DNA from: Miscanthus floridulus
Lineage: Eukaryota > Streptophyta > Magnoliopsida > Poales > Poaceae
Reading direction: 5' to 3'
NCBI RefSeq assembly: GCF_019320115.1
Contig: NC_089587.1
Location: 90,073,405-90,137,404 of the forward strand
DNA: 64,000 bases
Shown here one piece after another: positions 1 through 9,790 of this stretch (position 1 is its first letter; each line of letters starts with the position of its first letter). The notes below the pieces were generated by a model. It was not told where the DNA came from and made no database searches. It saw only the letters and a list, made by a program, of their open reading frames with translations. A program made the translations under genes and the position numbers.

Positions 1-455
1 GGGGGGGCACGCGGCTTGCCCGGTAAAGCACCGCAGCCGCAGCCGTAGAGGAAGAGTGGAGTCCGCTCCCACCCTGCGACTCCAGGCTCCGATCGCGCTG
101 GCAGCGAGTACCGGAACGAGATCTGACCGGGTCCGCATGCCCTATGGATGCAATCGCCGATCGGGAGAGGGCGAGTTGGACGGGGAGGAAGAGGCGCGGA
201 GACTCGTTACCTGCTGCTGCTCGGAAGTGGCGAGGTCGCCACTCGCCTCCGGCGATCTGGGCGGCGCTTCCCCCCGCCTCGGTGGAGGAAGCAATCGATC
301 GAGAGAGGAGGAGGAGAGAAGTCACGAAGCGAGCTGACCGAGACGAGAATCCGTTCGCGTGTATGTGGAAGAAAGAAAGAAACAGAAACTCTTTTTCCAT
401 CGTTCGACGCGAGATCGGGCTTGGCCGCTTGGCTCTATCGGGATGGGCCGTGTGG
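1..455 (-). other. Candidate 5' UTR exon and start of first intron of a host gene (minus strand)
   Basis: Read on the minus strand, 455 to 211 is a pyrimidine-rich leader (runs of CTCTCTCCTCC and TTTCTTTCTTTC) ending in GCAGCAGCAG. A good splice donor, GTAACGAGTC, follows at 210-201, and the GC-rich sequence down to position 1 would be intron 1. This arrangement is typical of grass genes with a spliced 5' UTR. No convincing coding exon is visible before the left edge, so the product is unknown. The plus-strand open frames in this stretch (56-337, 144-699) look like by-products of high GC. This is inference from composition, donor and the promoter motifs next to it. Confidence 0.35.
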
Positions 456-640
456 GCCGCTGGGAGCGGAATCGGCGGAGGCGATGATGGGCTATTTACC
501 CCTCTCCGTCTCTGGCATTGGCAAGCAGGGCTGCAGCCCAAACATTGGGCATACAGGCCCAAATGTAGAAGGCGTTCAGCAGCATACACAAGGGTGTTTT
601 TGCAGGCGTCAACATGGGCTTTTGCTGGCCGCTGCACGGT
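440..640 (-). promoter_or_regulatory. Candidate promoter of the minus-strand host gene
   Basis: Several TGGGCC/GGCCCA motifs cluster here (444-449, 453-458, 556-561), with related GCCCAAA sequence near 535-545. These resemble the site II motifs common in plant core promoters. A TATA-like TAAATAG lies on the minus strand at 498-492, about 35-45 bp upstream of the leader inferred at 455. Motif clustering and position support a promoter driving leftward transcription; nothing here proves it. Confidence 0.3.
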
Positions 641-1043
641 TCAAAATGGACAGCACACAGCAGGTCAGTGAATTCGTTTCCCCTGTCAGAGAGAAATGAT
701 CGTGCACGCCCGTTTTCTCTACAGTAGTGGAAACGGCCTGCACCCACAATCACCACTGTACGTACACCATGTCCGCACTGCTGTACGTACCCACCCTCCC
801 CGCTACGCCTGCCTGCCTCTCTCTGGGCCTGTGGCTCTCTGCCTCATGTTTGTTGTGTGTCGCGCACAGTAAAAGAAAAAATGTTACTGTGCGTTCCATC
901 AGCCGCAACGCGATTGGCCAATTGCGAGCGCGACAGAGATTCCGAGGCCGTTAGTACATCGTCCCGCAAGTACACACGCGGCAGTCAATCGCTGGTGGTA
1001 CTCCACATAACAAAATTACCACTGCTAGTGCTACGAGTAGTAA
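641..1043. other. Intergenic stretch, no gene recognised
   Basis: Mixed-composition DNA between the candidate promoter and the MITE. I see no coding pattern, RNA gene or repeat structure. It may hold upstream regulatory sequence of the gene at the left edge. Confidence 0.4.
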
Positions 1044-1282
1044 GCGCGTGTTTAGTTTCCGCCCTAAATTCTAAAAAAATGCTATTAGTTATCACATCGA
1101 ATTTTACGATATATGTATGAAGCATTAAATGTAGAAGAAAAAAACTAATTGCACAGTTTGGTTGGAAATTGTAAGACGGACGTTTTGAGCCTAATTAATC
1201 CATAATTAAACACTATTTGCCAAATAAAAACAAAAGTGCTACCGTATCCAAGTTTCCAACCTCCACCCAACTAAACACGCGC
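1044..1282. mobile_element. Tourist-like MITE with TAA target duplication
   Basis: A 239-bp element bounded by 14-bp terminal inverted repeats (GCGCGTGTTTAGTT at the left, its complement at 1269-1282) and flanked on both sides by TAA (1041-1043 and 1283-1285). A 3-bp TWA duplication is the mark of PIF/Harbinger (Tourist) elements. The interior (AAGCATTAAAT, ACTAATTGCACAGTTTGG, TTGAGCCTAATTAATCC) matches a high-copy grass MITE family that I recognise. It has no coding capacity and would need a transposase supplied elsewhere. Confidence 0.8.
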
Positions 1283-1659
1283 TAATAAGCGTCGTCTCCT
1301 GTCGTCCTGGTTCTGGCACATGCATCATGCATGCCCGTGTTTGTCTCATTGTCTGGTCTGGGAGCGAGACAGCCAGACAGGCAGAGCCCCGCGTCGCTGC
1401 ATGTATGCATGTGCGCGTCTCATAACCCTGTTTTATTTTCACCAAGTTTTTTTTTTGTTGATTGAAGAAACACCAAAGTCAGTTAAATTACCGCGCCGTA
1501 GGCCGTAGGCACAGCATCTCACAGTTTTCAGTTTTCACCGTGTCGATCAGCCGGCGACGCCGAGCCGAGCGAGCCTGGGTGACTCGATCGGTTACGTCTC
1601 ATCTCCAGCAACGGTCAAACTCACTCGTCGCGAGGCTCTTTAGATCACGTATAAAATCT

Positions 1660-1662
<3 letters not shown>
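1283..1662. other. Intergenic stretch, no gene recognised
   Basis: GC-balanced sequence with a CATGCATCATGCATG cluster near 1320-1335 (RY-repeat-like CATGCA motifs). No open frame with a recognisable product and no repeat boundaries were found. Confidence 0.4.

Positions 1663-1727
<65 letters not shown>
1663..1727. repeat. (TA)n microsatellite
   Basis: About 32 uninterrupted TA dinucleotides. The run is perfect, so its length is likely variable between individuals and its assembled length may be unreliable. Confidence 0.97.
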
Positions 1728-1729
<2 letters not shown>

Positions 1730-2181
1730 TAATTTCTGTTATAAAACGAAAATAAATTCAATGATATATTTTAAATTTAATATATTTAATAGTTATCGAG
1801 GAACAATGTAAACTAAAATGGTCCAGAAGTGGCCTGTAAACTCCATTTCTCTTAAAATATAAACATATTGTAAACATTATCATAGGCCACGAGGGCCAAA
1901 TAAAATTCAGATGACGAAAACTTTTTCGGTGATCATAAAAAAAAGTAAACTAAAACAATAGTATATTTGTATTTCTAAAACTAATATGACTACCACAAGA
2001 AAGAATAGAACTCCATAATACCCATTGCTTCTCATAAAAAGATACTTCTTCAGACACTTCTTGATGCAGAATCATCAAGAACGGTATGGAGATCAATAGT
2101 GTCCATTTATGTATAGCACCTTTCTAAGATTCAATAAATTTATCTTCTAGTTTTTTCTATTTTCTTTTATGAGATCCCGAC
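1728..2181. other. AT-rich flank up to the retrotransposon nest, no gene seen
   Basis: AT-rich sequence with short homopolymer runs. No coding or repeat structure was recognised. It ends at the outer edge of the SirA 3' LTR at 2182. The five bases before that edge, CCGAC, are the expected target duplication, whose partner should lie beyond the right end of the window. Confidence 0.4.
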
Positions 2182-2297
2182 TGTAGGATCTCTGGAACGC
2201 CTAGAGGGAGGGTGAATAGACCTATAAAAATTCAACTCAAACCGAAGTCAAATTTACCCACGGCACTGCCGCTCTGTGAGCGCGGCACTGCCGCACC
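2182..2297 (-). repeat. SirA 3' LTR, distal piece (end of U5)
   Basis: Reverse complement of the last ~115 bp of the SirB 5' LTR: the terminal TGTAGGATCTCT edge, the CCTATAAAAATTCAACTCAAA block and two copies of the GGCACTGCC palindrome (2261-2271, 2282-2294). E1 begins at 2298; the LTR resumes at 17798. Confidence 0.85.
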
Positions 2298-5200
2298 TGT
2301 AACACCCTAGGTGTTTGACTTCCACAAAAGTGCATTTCATTTCATAAACATATGCATCATCTATCTCATCATGCCATTGTCACTGAAACATACATATGCA
2401 ACATTCGCAATTCTGTTTGTTTCATACTTGATTTGCTTGTGAATGGTAGTAGTGCAACATGTGAATGCAATATGAGTTTCTCATACCTTGAAACATGGCA
2501 ACATGGTAGGAATGTGGCAAGTTAAAATTGCAGCAAAGGCATGAAACATGTGAAACATGGAATTGCAACATTAGAGTGAAATTGATTGTTTTGTTGCTTC
2601 ATCACATGTGATCATTAGAAGTTGGTATAGCATTTGTGTAAAGTGGTTGATTATGGTCTAATACACCTTAAATACACTTAGGGTAATTGATGGGACATTG
2701 TTCATGTGGACCAAAATGACTAAATTGCCCTCTAGTGGAGGTTTGACTTAGAATGACCTTTAAAGTGTCACTGTTTGACTGATTCAAAAGGCTAACCTAG
2801 AGACCTTGCATGGCTGTGCACCCTTTACCAAAGTTGTAGCCAATTTATCAAGGAACAAAAGTCTTAATATGACCATCTCATGAAAATGGCTAGAACATAT
2901 TCAAACAAGGCCCACAAGTCATATTTCCATGCTGAATTCACACTTAGAAAATTTGCTAAGTCATAAATCCAGTTTCATTTGGATCAAGTCAACTTTGGCT
3001 TGATGTAACTTCTGATCCATGGAGAATTATACGATGATCCTTGAATAGAAGTTGGAGATGGATAGCAGGCCTACAATTTTCATGTACACGGTTTTTGCAA
3101 TGGATCAACGGTTTAGCCGTATTAGCACGTTGAAGTCGCGCTGTTAGGCGGTTCAACTCATCTGAATGCGAGCTACAGTACCTAACAACCATCAGACAAC
3201 AAGCGCTGCATGGGTGACACTCGTCGCCGGTCTCCTGCTCGTGCTGCCACGCGCCGCGGACGCCCTGGCACGGCCGACCATGACTTGAGCAACACCCCGC
3301 GCGCCTGCCAACCAGCTCGTCAGTTCTGATTTCATTTCCTCAACTTCCTCCGCTCGCCCATAGCTCCGCAGCAACAGCCGCCGTGACTCCGACCAGCTCG
3401 TGCTCGCGCGCCACCGTAAAAACACATCGGCCAGCTCATTCGTAGCTTCACCGTGCTCTTCTCCACCTCCTCCACCTCTCATCCGTGTCATTTGGGGCTT
3501 GGTAAGGGCGTATTCGCCATTTCCTCCACCGCAGCCATGGCGGGACCTCGTCGGAGTTGGCGCTCCACGCGGCCAACTGCCACCGTGGCCTTCCCATCCC
3601 CTCCTCTTTGCTTGGTTAGCTTGGTAGTGAACTCCGAAAGCTCGTACCGAGCTTAGCCGCACCCTACGGGGTCAGGCCTCGCTGGAGCCGGCCAACTCGT
3701 GGCCGTGCGCCGCCATGGCCGTCGCCATTTCCTCTAGCTATGGTAATAGCTGAAATTAATGGCACCTCTAGGTGCGCACGGGTGAGGCGAACACATTGAC
3801 ACCAATGGCCTCGCCGGAGCTGTCACCGACGATGAGCTACGCCGCCGTCCTTTCTTCCTCCCTTGCCTGTCTCTCTGTCTTGAGGGACCCGCGCGTCAGT
3901 CGTCGAACTCAGGCAGGAACCGACATGGGCCGCGCTGCTTCTGGGCCACGCTGGCGTTTGCTGGCGCATGCATTGTGGGCCGCCGTGTGCTTTCGGGCCG
4001 GCCCAGCAGTAGGGTTAGGTTTTCATTTTTGTTTTGTTTATTCTTTTTCACAGATTTGTGTACATTTTCAAAAATATGTATCTCCTAGTTGGTAGATTCA
4101 AATGATGTGGTTCCAATTTTGTTGAGTTCATGATAATATCTAGTTTATATTAAAAATATAATTTATGCCATGTTCTGTTATGAAAAATGGAGTTGCTAAT
4201 TATCTCTTTTAATCATGAAGGAAATATGGGTAATTATATCTTTTTCTATGTAGCTCCAAATGGCATGAAATTTTTATGGTATACTGCTCATATCATGAAT
4301 AGCTTGTAGTTAAATTTTCATATATTTTGGACACTGTATGTAGGAGATAGGAAATTCTCTTGTTTGCATGGATGGATCTTGTGTGAATTTTCATAATTTT
4401 TCTATAGATCTAGTAAAGGTAAAATTTGGTGAGTGCTATTCTTATGCTAGAAGAATGCTAGAAAAAATATGAAATCTGTTGCTTGACACATTTCACTAGG
4501 ATTTCCTAATTATGCTAGAAATAGACATGCCACCTGTTATTTTGGATACAGTAAGTTCTGCTTGCCCAATGGCTTTGAAATTTTTATGGTAGCCTATGTG
4601 AAGCATGAGATAGCTACTGTAATTTTTATAGATTTTTCTGAATAGTTTTACTATATATTGCTTTAATCACCTAATTAACTAAATAAATTAGAAAAGGGCA
4701 TTAAATAATTTATTTAGAAGTTGGCACTATACTTTTTGATGTTCCTCTGGTATGTGCAACAAGTTGGTAAACTTGGTTTGGTCCAATTATGCTTTTGCAT
4801 CATCACTAAATAATTAATTTAGTAAACCTGTCATTTCTGGACAGATTCTATGTTTACCTTAATTCGATTTGGTTAACGTAAGAATCATGCTTTGATGTTT
4901 ACAAATGATTTGTAGAGAATTTCATAAGATTTCTAGAATGTCCTCTTGCAAGTCATTTGGAATTGTAGAACTCTTGTTGTGATCGAATTAAAGGACTGCT
5001 CGTTTGCATATGAAACTTTAACTGTTGATTTAAGTATGCCTTTACTATTTCCTAAACTTGTGGTAATGTTCCTAGGTGTTAGGCCTTTAACTGAAGATGA
5101 GCATCTTTATCTTAGGTTATGCAAGTTAGGTAAGTTGATCTTGTTCTTCAAGTTAAGTTAGATACATGCTTTAAAGTGATTTGAATAGAGCTATTCTTAA

Positions 5201-5319
5201 TCGGTAAACGAGTGTCTAGTGATGTTTTCGTTAAACACTTACTGTAATCCATTCATCATGAGCATCATGTCATTCCTTATGCATCCATGATATTTATCTT
5301 GTGCATCGGCATGCAATAG

Positions 5320-5475
5320 GTGTACCGGAAGGAGTGACACTGTTGGAATTCGAGGAACTGAGCGGGGAGCAGCAGTAGCCAACACCGGAGGTTCAGGAGG
5401 TGCAGTCCTTGGGGGAAGTGCCAGGCAAGGTCGCCGTTGAGTGCTCGGATCACCATCCGTGCAACTTTGTGAAAG
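5320..5475 (+). other. Exon-like open block in E1 5' LTR
   Basis: A 156-bp stretch preceded by an acceptor-like GCAATAG and followed by AAAG|GCAAGC, which resembles a GC-type splice donor. It reads as an acidic peptide (VPEGVTLLEFEE at its start), with one internal TAG in this copy. The copy in the 3' LTR (16150-16305) is open throughout. E2 has a matching block at 57194-57310 with the same codon phase at both ends. Whether it is translated is unknown. Confidence 0.35.
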
Positions 5476-6500
5476 GCAAGCCTCGGAGCATATTAAGCCT
5501 CCTAATTTCCGAAATGCAGTTAAAGTATTATTGTTACATATATATATTGTTGCATTAAGTTTAGGTGTTAGATGCAAACACTTGCTGCATTGGTTATCCA
5601 ATCCTTGTCCAGATATTGATATCCTGAATCCTATGTAGCTCAAGTTCATGTAGTGCTTAGCCCTGCTTAAACGCGGTAGAAGTCAGGTGATTTCCTGTCA
5701 CCTGCGAGATATTGGAATATATATATGGCATGGTTGGCTATATTTGCTATCATGGAAAAGAACCTGGCTTAATTTGAAATGAAGACCGGGCGGAGGCTTG
5801 CCGGTTTGTAGTGACTCCGTCTGTGTCGCTTAAGGACTGAATCTTGGAGCCTTTCCTGTTCATGTTGAACGCATGCCTCTCTCTTAGTTGGTCGGGTCTA
5901 GAGACCGACCACGAAGCCGAGTAGCTCACCTCAGGCCGGGAGTCGATAAGTATAAAGTACGCCTCGGAAGGGAGCCGTAGGCGTGAGTCCAAGGGCAGGT
6001 GATTTAAAAGTCTTGATCATCCTGGCAGAAGGGTAATCCCTGAGAGCGTTGGCGTTGATCGAACCTGCGAATTTGGTTCCTGAGTTGTCCCAAAGGTGAC
6101 CCACGACTACCCTTGCAAAGTATGCCAGGGTGAGAGTTAGGAATACCCCCTCAGCTAAGTTGTAATTCGACTCAAGTCACCGTCTCTCCTGGTTAGTGAG
6201 AACTTGACGGGCTTATCTCCAAAGTAGATACACTAAATAACATAATGGTTCTAAAAGATGATATGATGATGACAGCCTTATTATACCTGCTATGGTTAAT
6301 ATTGTTTGCTCCTAATAAGTGAGTGCTCTAGTACAGGTGCAAATCTACTGGACAGGTAAATGATGATAAACTTGATGCGAAGTTTAAATTGGTTACTATA
6401 TTCATAAGCTCTTTTATGCAACTGTGTCCAGCTAGCCCACTTCATAAGCCTTGCATGACCCTTGGTGTCTTTTATTTCTAGTTTTGACGGGTAAGTCTAG

Positions 6501-6522
6501 CTGAGTACCTTCTCGTACTCAG
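6501..6522 (+). promoter_or_regulatory. Conserved LTR hairpin CTGAGTAC-N6-GTACTCAG
   Basis: A perfect 8-bp stem with a CTTCTC loop, followed by GGGTTTATC. The 3' LTR copy (17318-17339) has one change that still pairs as G-U in RNA, and E2 has a 7-bp version at 58261-58278. Conservation between two families suggests an RNA-level role in the retroelement transcript, such as 3' end formation or packaging; this is inferred. Confidence 0.5.
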
Positions 6523-6976
6523 GGTTTATCTCCCACCTATTGCAGATGACCAGTTCTACTTTGGTTGCTGCAAGTATTGCCTTCTCCTGGCTGGGGATGA
6601 AGACTAGACCGTTGGGCACGGTCTCTCCTAGTTCTCGTACATGAAGATGCTTTTGTGGGACATGACTAAGATCTGACAATGTATTTGAAACTATGAAGTT
6701 ATGTACTAAACTATGTTGCTTCCGCAAATCTGAACTTGGGTTGTAATATTCTATTTGAACTCTAATGGATGTAATTCGAATGCTACTTGTGAAATGTTGT
6801 AATGAATGATGTGTTGTGTTGAATCACTACGGTCTTGATTTGTATGTCGAGAGTTGGTTGAAATCCTTCGTGATTTTTGGACTACCGGGATTATGGGAGC
6901 TTAAGTACAGGAATTTGATCACTTTGGTCATTGTTTTGTACTTACGTTCTTATGATTTGGTCGGTTCTGTTACAGC

Positions 6977-6988
6977 TGGCATCAGAGC
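6977..6988 (+). other. E1 primer-binding site
   Basis: TGGCATCAGAGC, two bases after the LTR end. It differs by one base from TGGTATCAGAGC, the usual complement to the 3' end of plant initiator tRNA-Met. Confidence 0.9.
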
Positions 6989-7725
6989 AAGATTCAACAC
7001 TAAACATGTCATTTGTGTATTTAAAATAAAAGTATTTGTGAAAATTCTAAATTAAATACTAAGTATTGCTAGTGGTCATATCCCTTATGCCTAAATAAGG
7101 ACTCTTAGGTGGCTTATAAAGTACTAACTTGGGGGTTCCTACTTGTTTCTGTTTCGTTGTCCATACGTGCTATTGTATGGATGCCATCTGCTTGGGTGGT
7201 AATGTATGGATCAAAATACCTCTACGCTCTGGTAAGTGGGAGTTGTGAGAGCATGACCGTCCAACCGTCGGTCTAGGGGAGAGTAGTTGTGGTTGCTCGC
7301 ATACTTACATATTCGATCATGTATCTATGAGAGTACTTAAGTGTGGGTATCTCTGTCGGGTAGCTGTGATACTAGAGTATATACATCAGGGGATGTATGT
7401 ATGAAAGTATTTAGTTTACTACTGACTTTACATGCCTTTTTGGGAAATTATTGGGCTGAAATGAAATTTTTTGCAGGTACACTAACAACGTATCGTTGTA
7501 GATCGACTAGCTACCGTATATGAGAGAACGTATGTATGCCACCATATATTTCGCTAGCCTTTAAATTTTTCTAGGTTTGTGAGGACGTACGAATCATGCA
7601 TGCATCATGTTCAAGCATAAATAGCATTTTTGCATTACTCCCTCCTTTAAAATTGATGGTCTCGACTAATTAAATTTCGTATCCCTTAAATGATTCTCCC
7701 CTTACGTTGCAACTTTTTGCTACAG
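6989..7725 (+). other. E1 leader with candidate splice donor and acceptor
   Basis: A 737-bp untranslated leader between the primer site and ORF0. It contains a strong donor-like CTCTG|GTAAGTGGG (GT at 7232) and ends in TTTTTGCTACAG, an acceptor-like sequence directly against the ORF0 ATG at 7726. Splicing within the leader, or from here to the gag acceptor at 8734, is possible. No protein is recognisable in the leader. Confidence 0.45.
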
Positions 7726-8322
7726 ATGGCACGCACAAAACGCACTACTCGCAAGTCCGTCGGAGGCAGGGCGCCTCATCACTGGTTAGCTCCTCGTGAG
7801 CCCTGTCCTAAGCCTACTATGGAGGAAAGGCTAAGGGCAGAGCTAGCCTGGGTGACTGTTGAGAGGAGTGCAGCTCAGCACCATTTGGAGCAAGTCACAC
7901 AGGAACAGGATCAAGTGACCCTGGAGGTTCAGAGGTTGACAGTTGCTCACCGCAACTGTGAACGTATGTTGATTCATGTGCTGAACCAACGGAATGAAGC
8001 CTAGCACAAGGATAATGTGTTGAGAGCGTGACAGGTAGAACTAGAGCAGCAGTTGGCAGCTGCCGAAGAGTACAATGACCATCTCCATGAGGAGGTTCAC
8101 CTGTTACACAATCAACTTCACCCTCTCCTACCCCCTGATGATGAGAATGACAATGAGGATGAGATGGGCTCTGGTGTCATCATGGCTGAGGATGATGATG
8201 ACATTGAGATTAATGGACCTGAGGATGTTCCACCTGATGAGGAGGAAGATGAGGAGTTAGAACCTGCTAGTGATGAAGATGGAGGAGAGATCTTTGACAC
8301 TAACTCCGAGGACGATGCGTAG
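7726..8322 (+). pseudogene. E1 ORF0: histone H3-tail-like N-terminus, coiled coil, acidic tail (two stops)
   Basis: A product of about 198 residues, start chosen at the ATG after the acceptor-like CTACAG. After Met the protein reads ARTKRTTRKSVGGRAP, matching histone H3 residues 1-16 at 12 positions, including A1-R2-T3-K4 and R8-K9-S10. Residues ~35-130 are rich in Glu, Gln and Leu with a probable coiled coil and the block AHRNCERML. Residues ~135-198 are mostly Asp/Glu. No H3 globular fold follows, so this is not a histone gene. Stops TAG (8002-8004) and TGA (8029-8031) break the frame. The E2 copy (59145-59717) is intact. Extra ORFs before gag are known in some grass gypsy elements; the function is unknown, and chromatin mimicry is my inference. 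Confidence 0.75.
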
Positions 8323-8734
8323 TTTAGCTTACTACTTAGCTAATGTGCTAGAGCTAGTCTTTTGTTGATCCTCATGCATGAACGAGTAGCTTGTAATAAG
8401 TTAATCGTTGGGATGTAATATCGAACCTTAAGTTACCTTTGATGTCAGTTGGAACCTTTATGGCTTGGATGTAACCTATCAAACGTGTTATGCTCCATGT
8501 ATGTGAGCCTTTGATAATTTCTGTCTATGCGGTCTATCGATCTCATTGTTGGTTAAGTTCATCGCATTAATGTGTCAATCGATGCGCTTGATGAGTTGTG
8601 TGATTGTGATGGATGATTGTGCCTCTGTTCATAATATAAATTCATTTTCTCCATTGGAGTCAGTTTGGCATAATTATACAATTCATCTACAAAATTTCCA
8701 CATCATCAGTGCTCATTAGCTATACATTTTGCAG
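8323..8734 (+). other. E1 spacer between ORF0 and gag, ending in a splice-acceptor-like site
   Basis: 412 bp without a gene. It ends in TATACATTTTGCAG directly before the gag ATG (8735). E2 has the same arrangement: GTTTTGAGCAG, then ATG at 59894. This suggests that gag is translated from a spliced mRNA lacking ORF0. Confidence 0.45.
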
Positions 8735-9790
8735 ATGGCTTATAATCTTCGTCGCGGTCGTAGCCTTGGAGATGAGGAACAACCACCTCCTCCACCGCCC
8801 ACACCAGCTGAGCTAATGCGGACAGTTGTTGAAAGTCAGCGCATGCTAGCTGAGGCTATGCGCCAACTAGCTAACCGTGATGACCGACATGTCCGCCAAG
8901 GACTCGAGCTGAACTAGTATAGCAGCTTTAAGGACTTCATGGACACAAAGCCTCCTATCTTTCGAGAGGCAGAAGAACCATTACAAGCTGATGAATGGTT
9001 GAGTACGATAGAGCAAAGGTTTGGATTGTTCTGTTTGACAGAAGGTATGAAGGCCTCGTATGCAGGACACCAGCTCCAAGGCCCTGCAGGCATCTAGTGG
9101 ACCCATCACAGGACCACCTTCCCTACAAACGTTGAGGTGGTTTGGGGCTAGTTCTAGGAAGCTTTTAGGGGACATTTTATGCCTCCTGGTCTCATGGCTA
9201 TTAAGCATACCGAGTTCATAAAGCTAACTCAAGGCAACAAGAGTCTTACTGAATATCTCTAGGCATTTAACAACCTGGCGAGGTATGCTCCTGAGTTCAT
9301 TGATACTGATGCCAAAAGGATAGCTAGTTTCAAGAGGGGACTTTCCTCTAAACTGATGAAGTATATGGGCAACTGCAAGTGTGTCACCTTCAATGAGTTT
9401 ATCAGTGACACCCTAACTTAGGAGAATAATGATAAGGTGTATGCTACTTCCAAGACCTGTAAAAGAAACTTTGAGGCAGGTGCTTCTCAGTCTAAAGCAC
9501 CAGTGGTATCCAAAACCCAATATCGTCCACCCAATGCTAATGTCCGGTACCGCCCACCTCAGAAGAAGAATCAAGCTAAAACTAGTTTCTGCAAGGGGTA
9601 CATAGTTTCCTTGCCCAAGAATACCTCTAGACAGGGTAGCTCCAATGTCCCACCAACAAACATGCCATGTTGGAACTATAACAAGCCTGGTCACTGGGCT
9701 AGTACTTGTCCCTATCCTCCCAAGCAGAATGCTCAGGGAAATGTCCTTCAAGGGCATGTTCACTACACTACTGTGGAGGAAATTCCTGCT
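8735..9790 (+). pseudogene. gag: E1 gag (capsid and nucleocapsid), nonsense-ridden
   Basis: Structural protein that forms the virus-like particle. It starts MAYNLRRGRS with a proline-rich stretch, then the retrotransposon Gag region (ADEWLSTIEQRF to KYMGNCKC, about residues 80-215), then a basic linker and a CCHC-type zinc knuckle near 9668. The second Cys of the knuckle is Tyr (TGT to TAT, 9677-9679), so the knuckle is probably dead. In-frame TAG codons lie at 8915, 9095, 9149, 9155, 9260 and 9419. The frame continues without a shift into protease and pol, as in Tekay-type elements with a single gag-pol frame. Confidence 0.85.

Larger units (their letters stand above)
2298..6974 (+). repeat. 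E1 5' LTR (4677 bp)
   Basis: Begins TGTAACACCCTAGG and ends GGTTCTGTTACA, a 7-bp inverted terminal pair. It aligns throughout with 13133-17792 with a few per cent differences in the stretches I compared. The interior holds a GC-rich block (3190-4010) full of short spurious frames, an AT-rich block (4020-5300), an exon-like coding block (5320-5475) and two potential hairpins (5684-5704 and 6501-6522). No host gene is recognisable in it. Confidence 0.93.

Noticed and set aside
144..699. Overlapping plus-strand frames at the left edge
   Set aside because: They overlap in two frames within a GC-rich leader-like sequence, show no domain, and run opposite to the better supported minus-strand promoter and donor.
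1462..1755. Frame containing an Ile/Tyr repeat
   Set aside because: It is produced by the (TA)n microsatellite.
3192..3662. 156-codon minus-strand frame in the E1 5' LTR
   Set aside because: GC-rich LTR sequence; the counterpart in the 3' LTR (13970-14559) is broken in different places, so the frame is not maintained.
4946..5161. 71-codon frame present in both E1 LTRs (also 15776-15991)
   Set aside because: The two copies are identical by LTR duplication, not by independent conservation, and the frame opens with TTG and has no recognisable domain.
8118..8300. Ser-rich minus-strand frame
   Set aside because: Shadow of the GA-rich acidic tail of ORF0.
7726..8322. ORF0 as a histone H3 pseudogene
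   Set aside because: Only the first ~20 residues resemble H3; the rest is coiled coil and acidic tail, the position before gag is the same in E1 and E2, and no histone fold is present.
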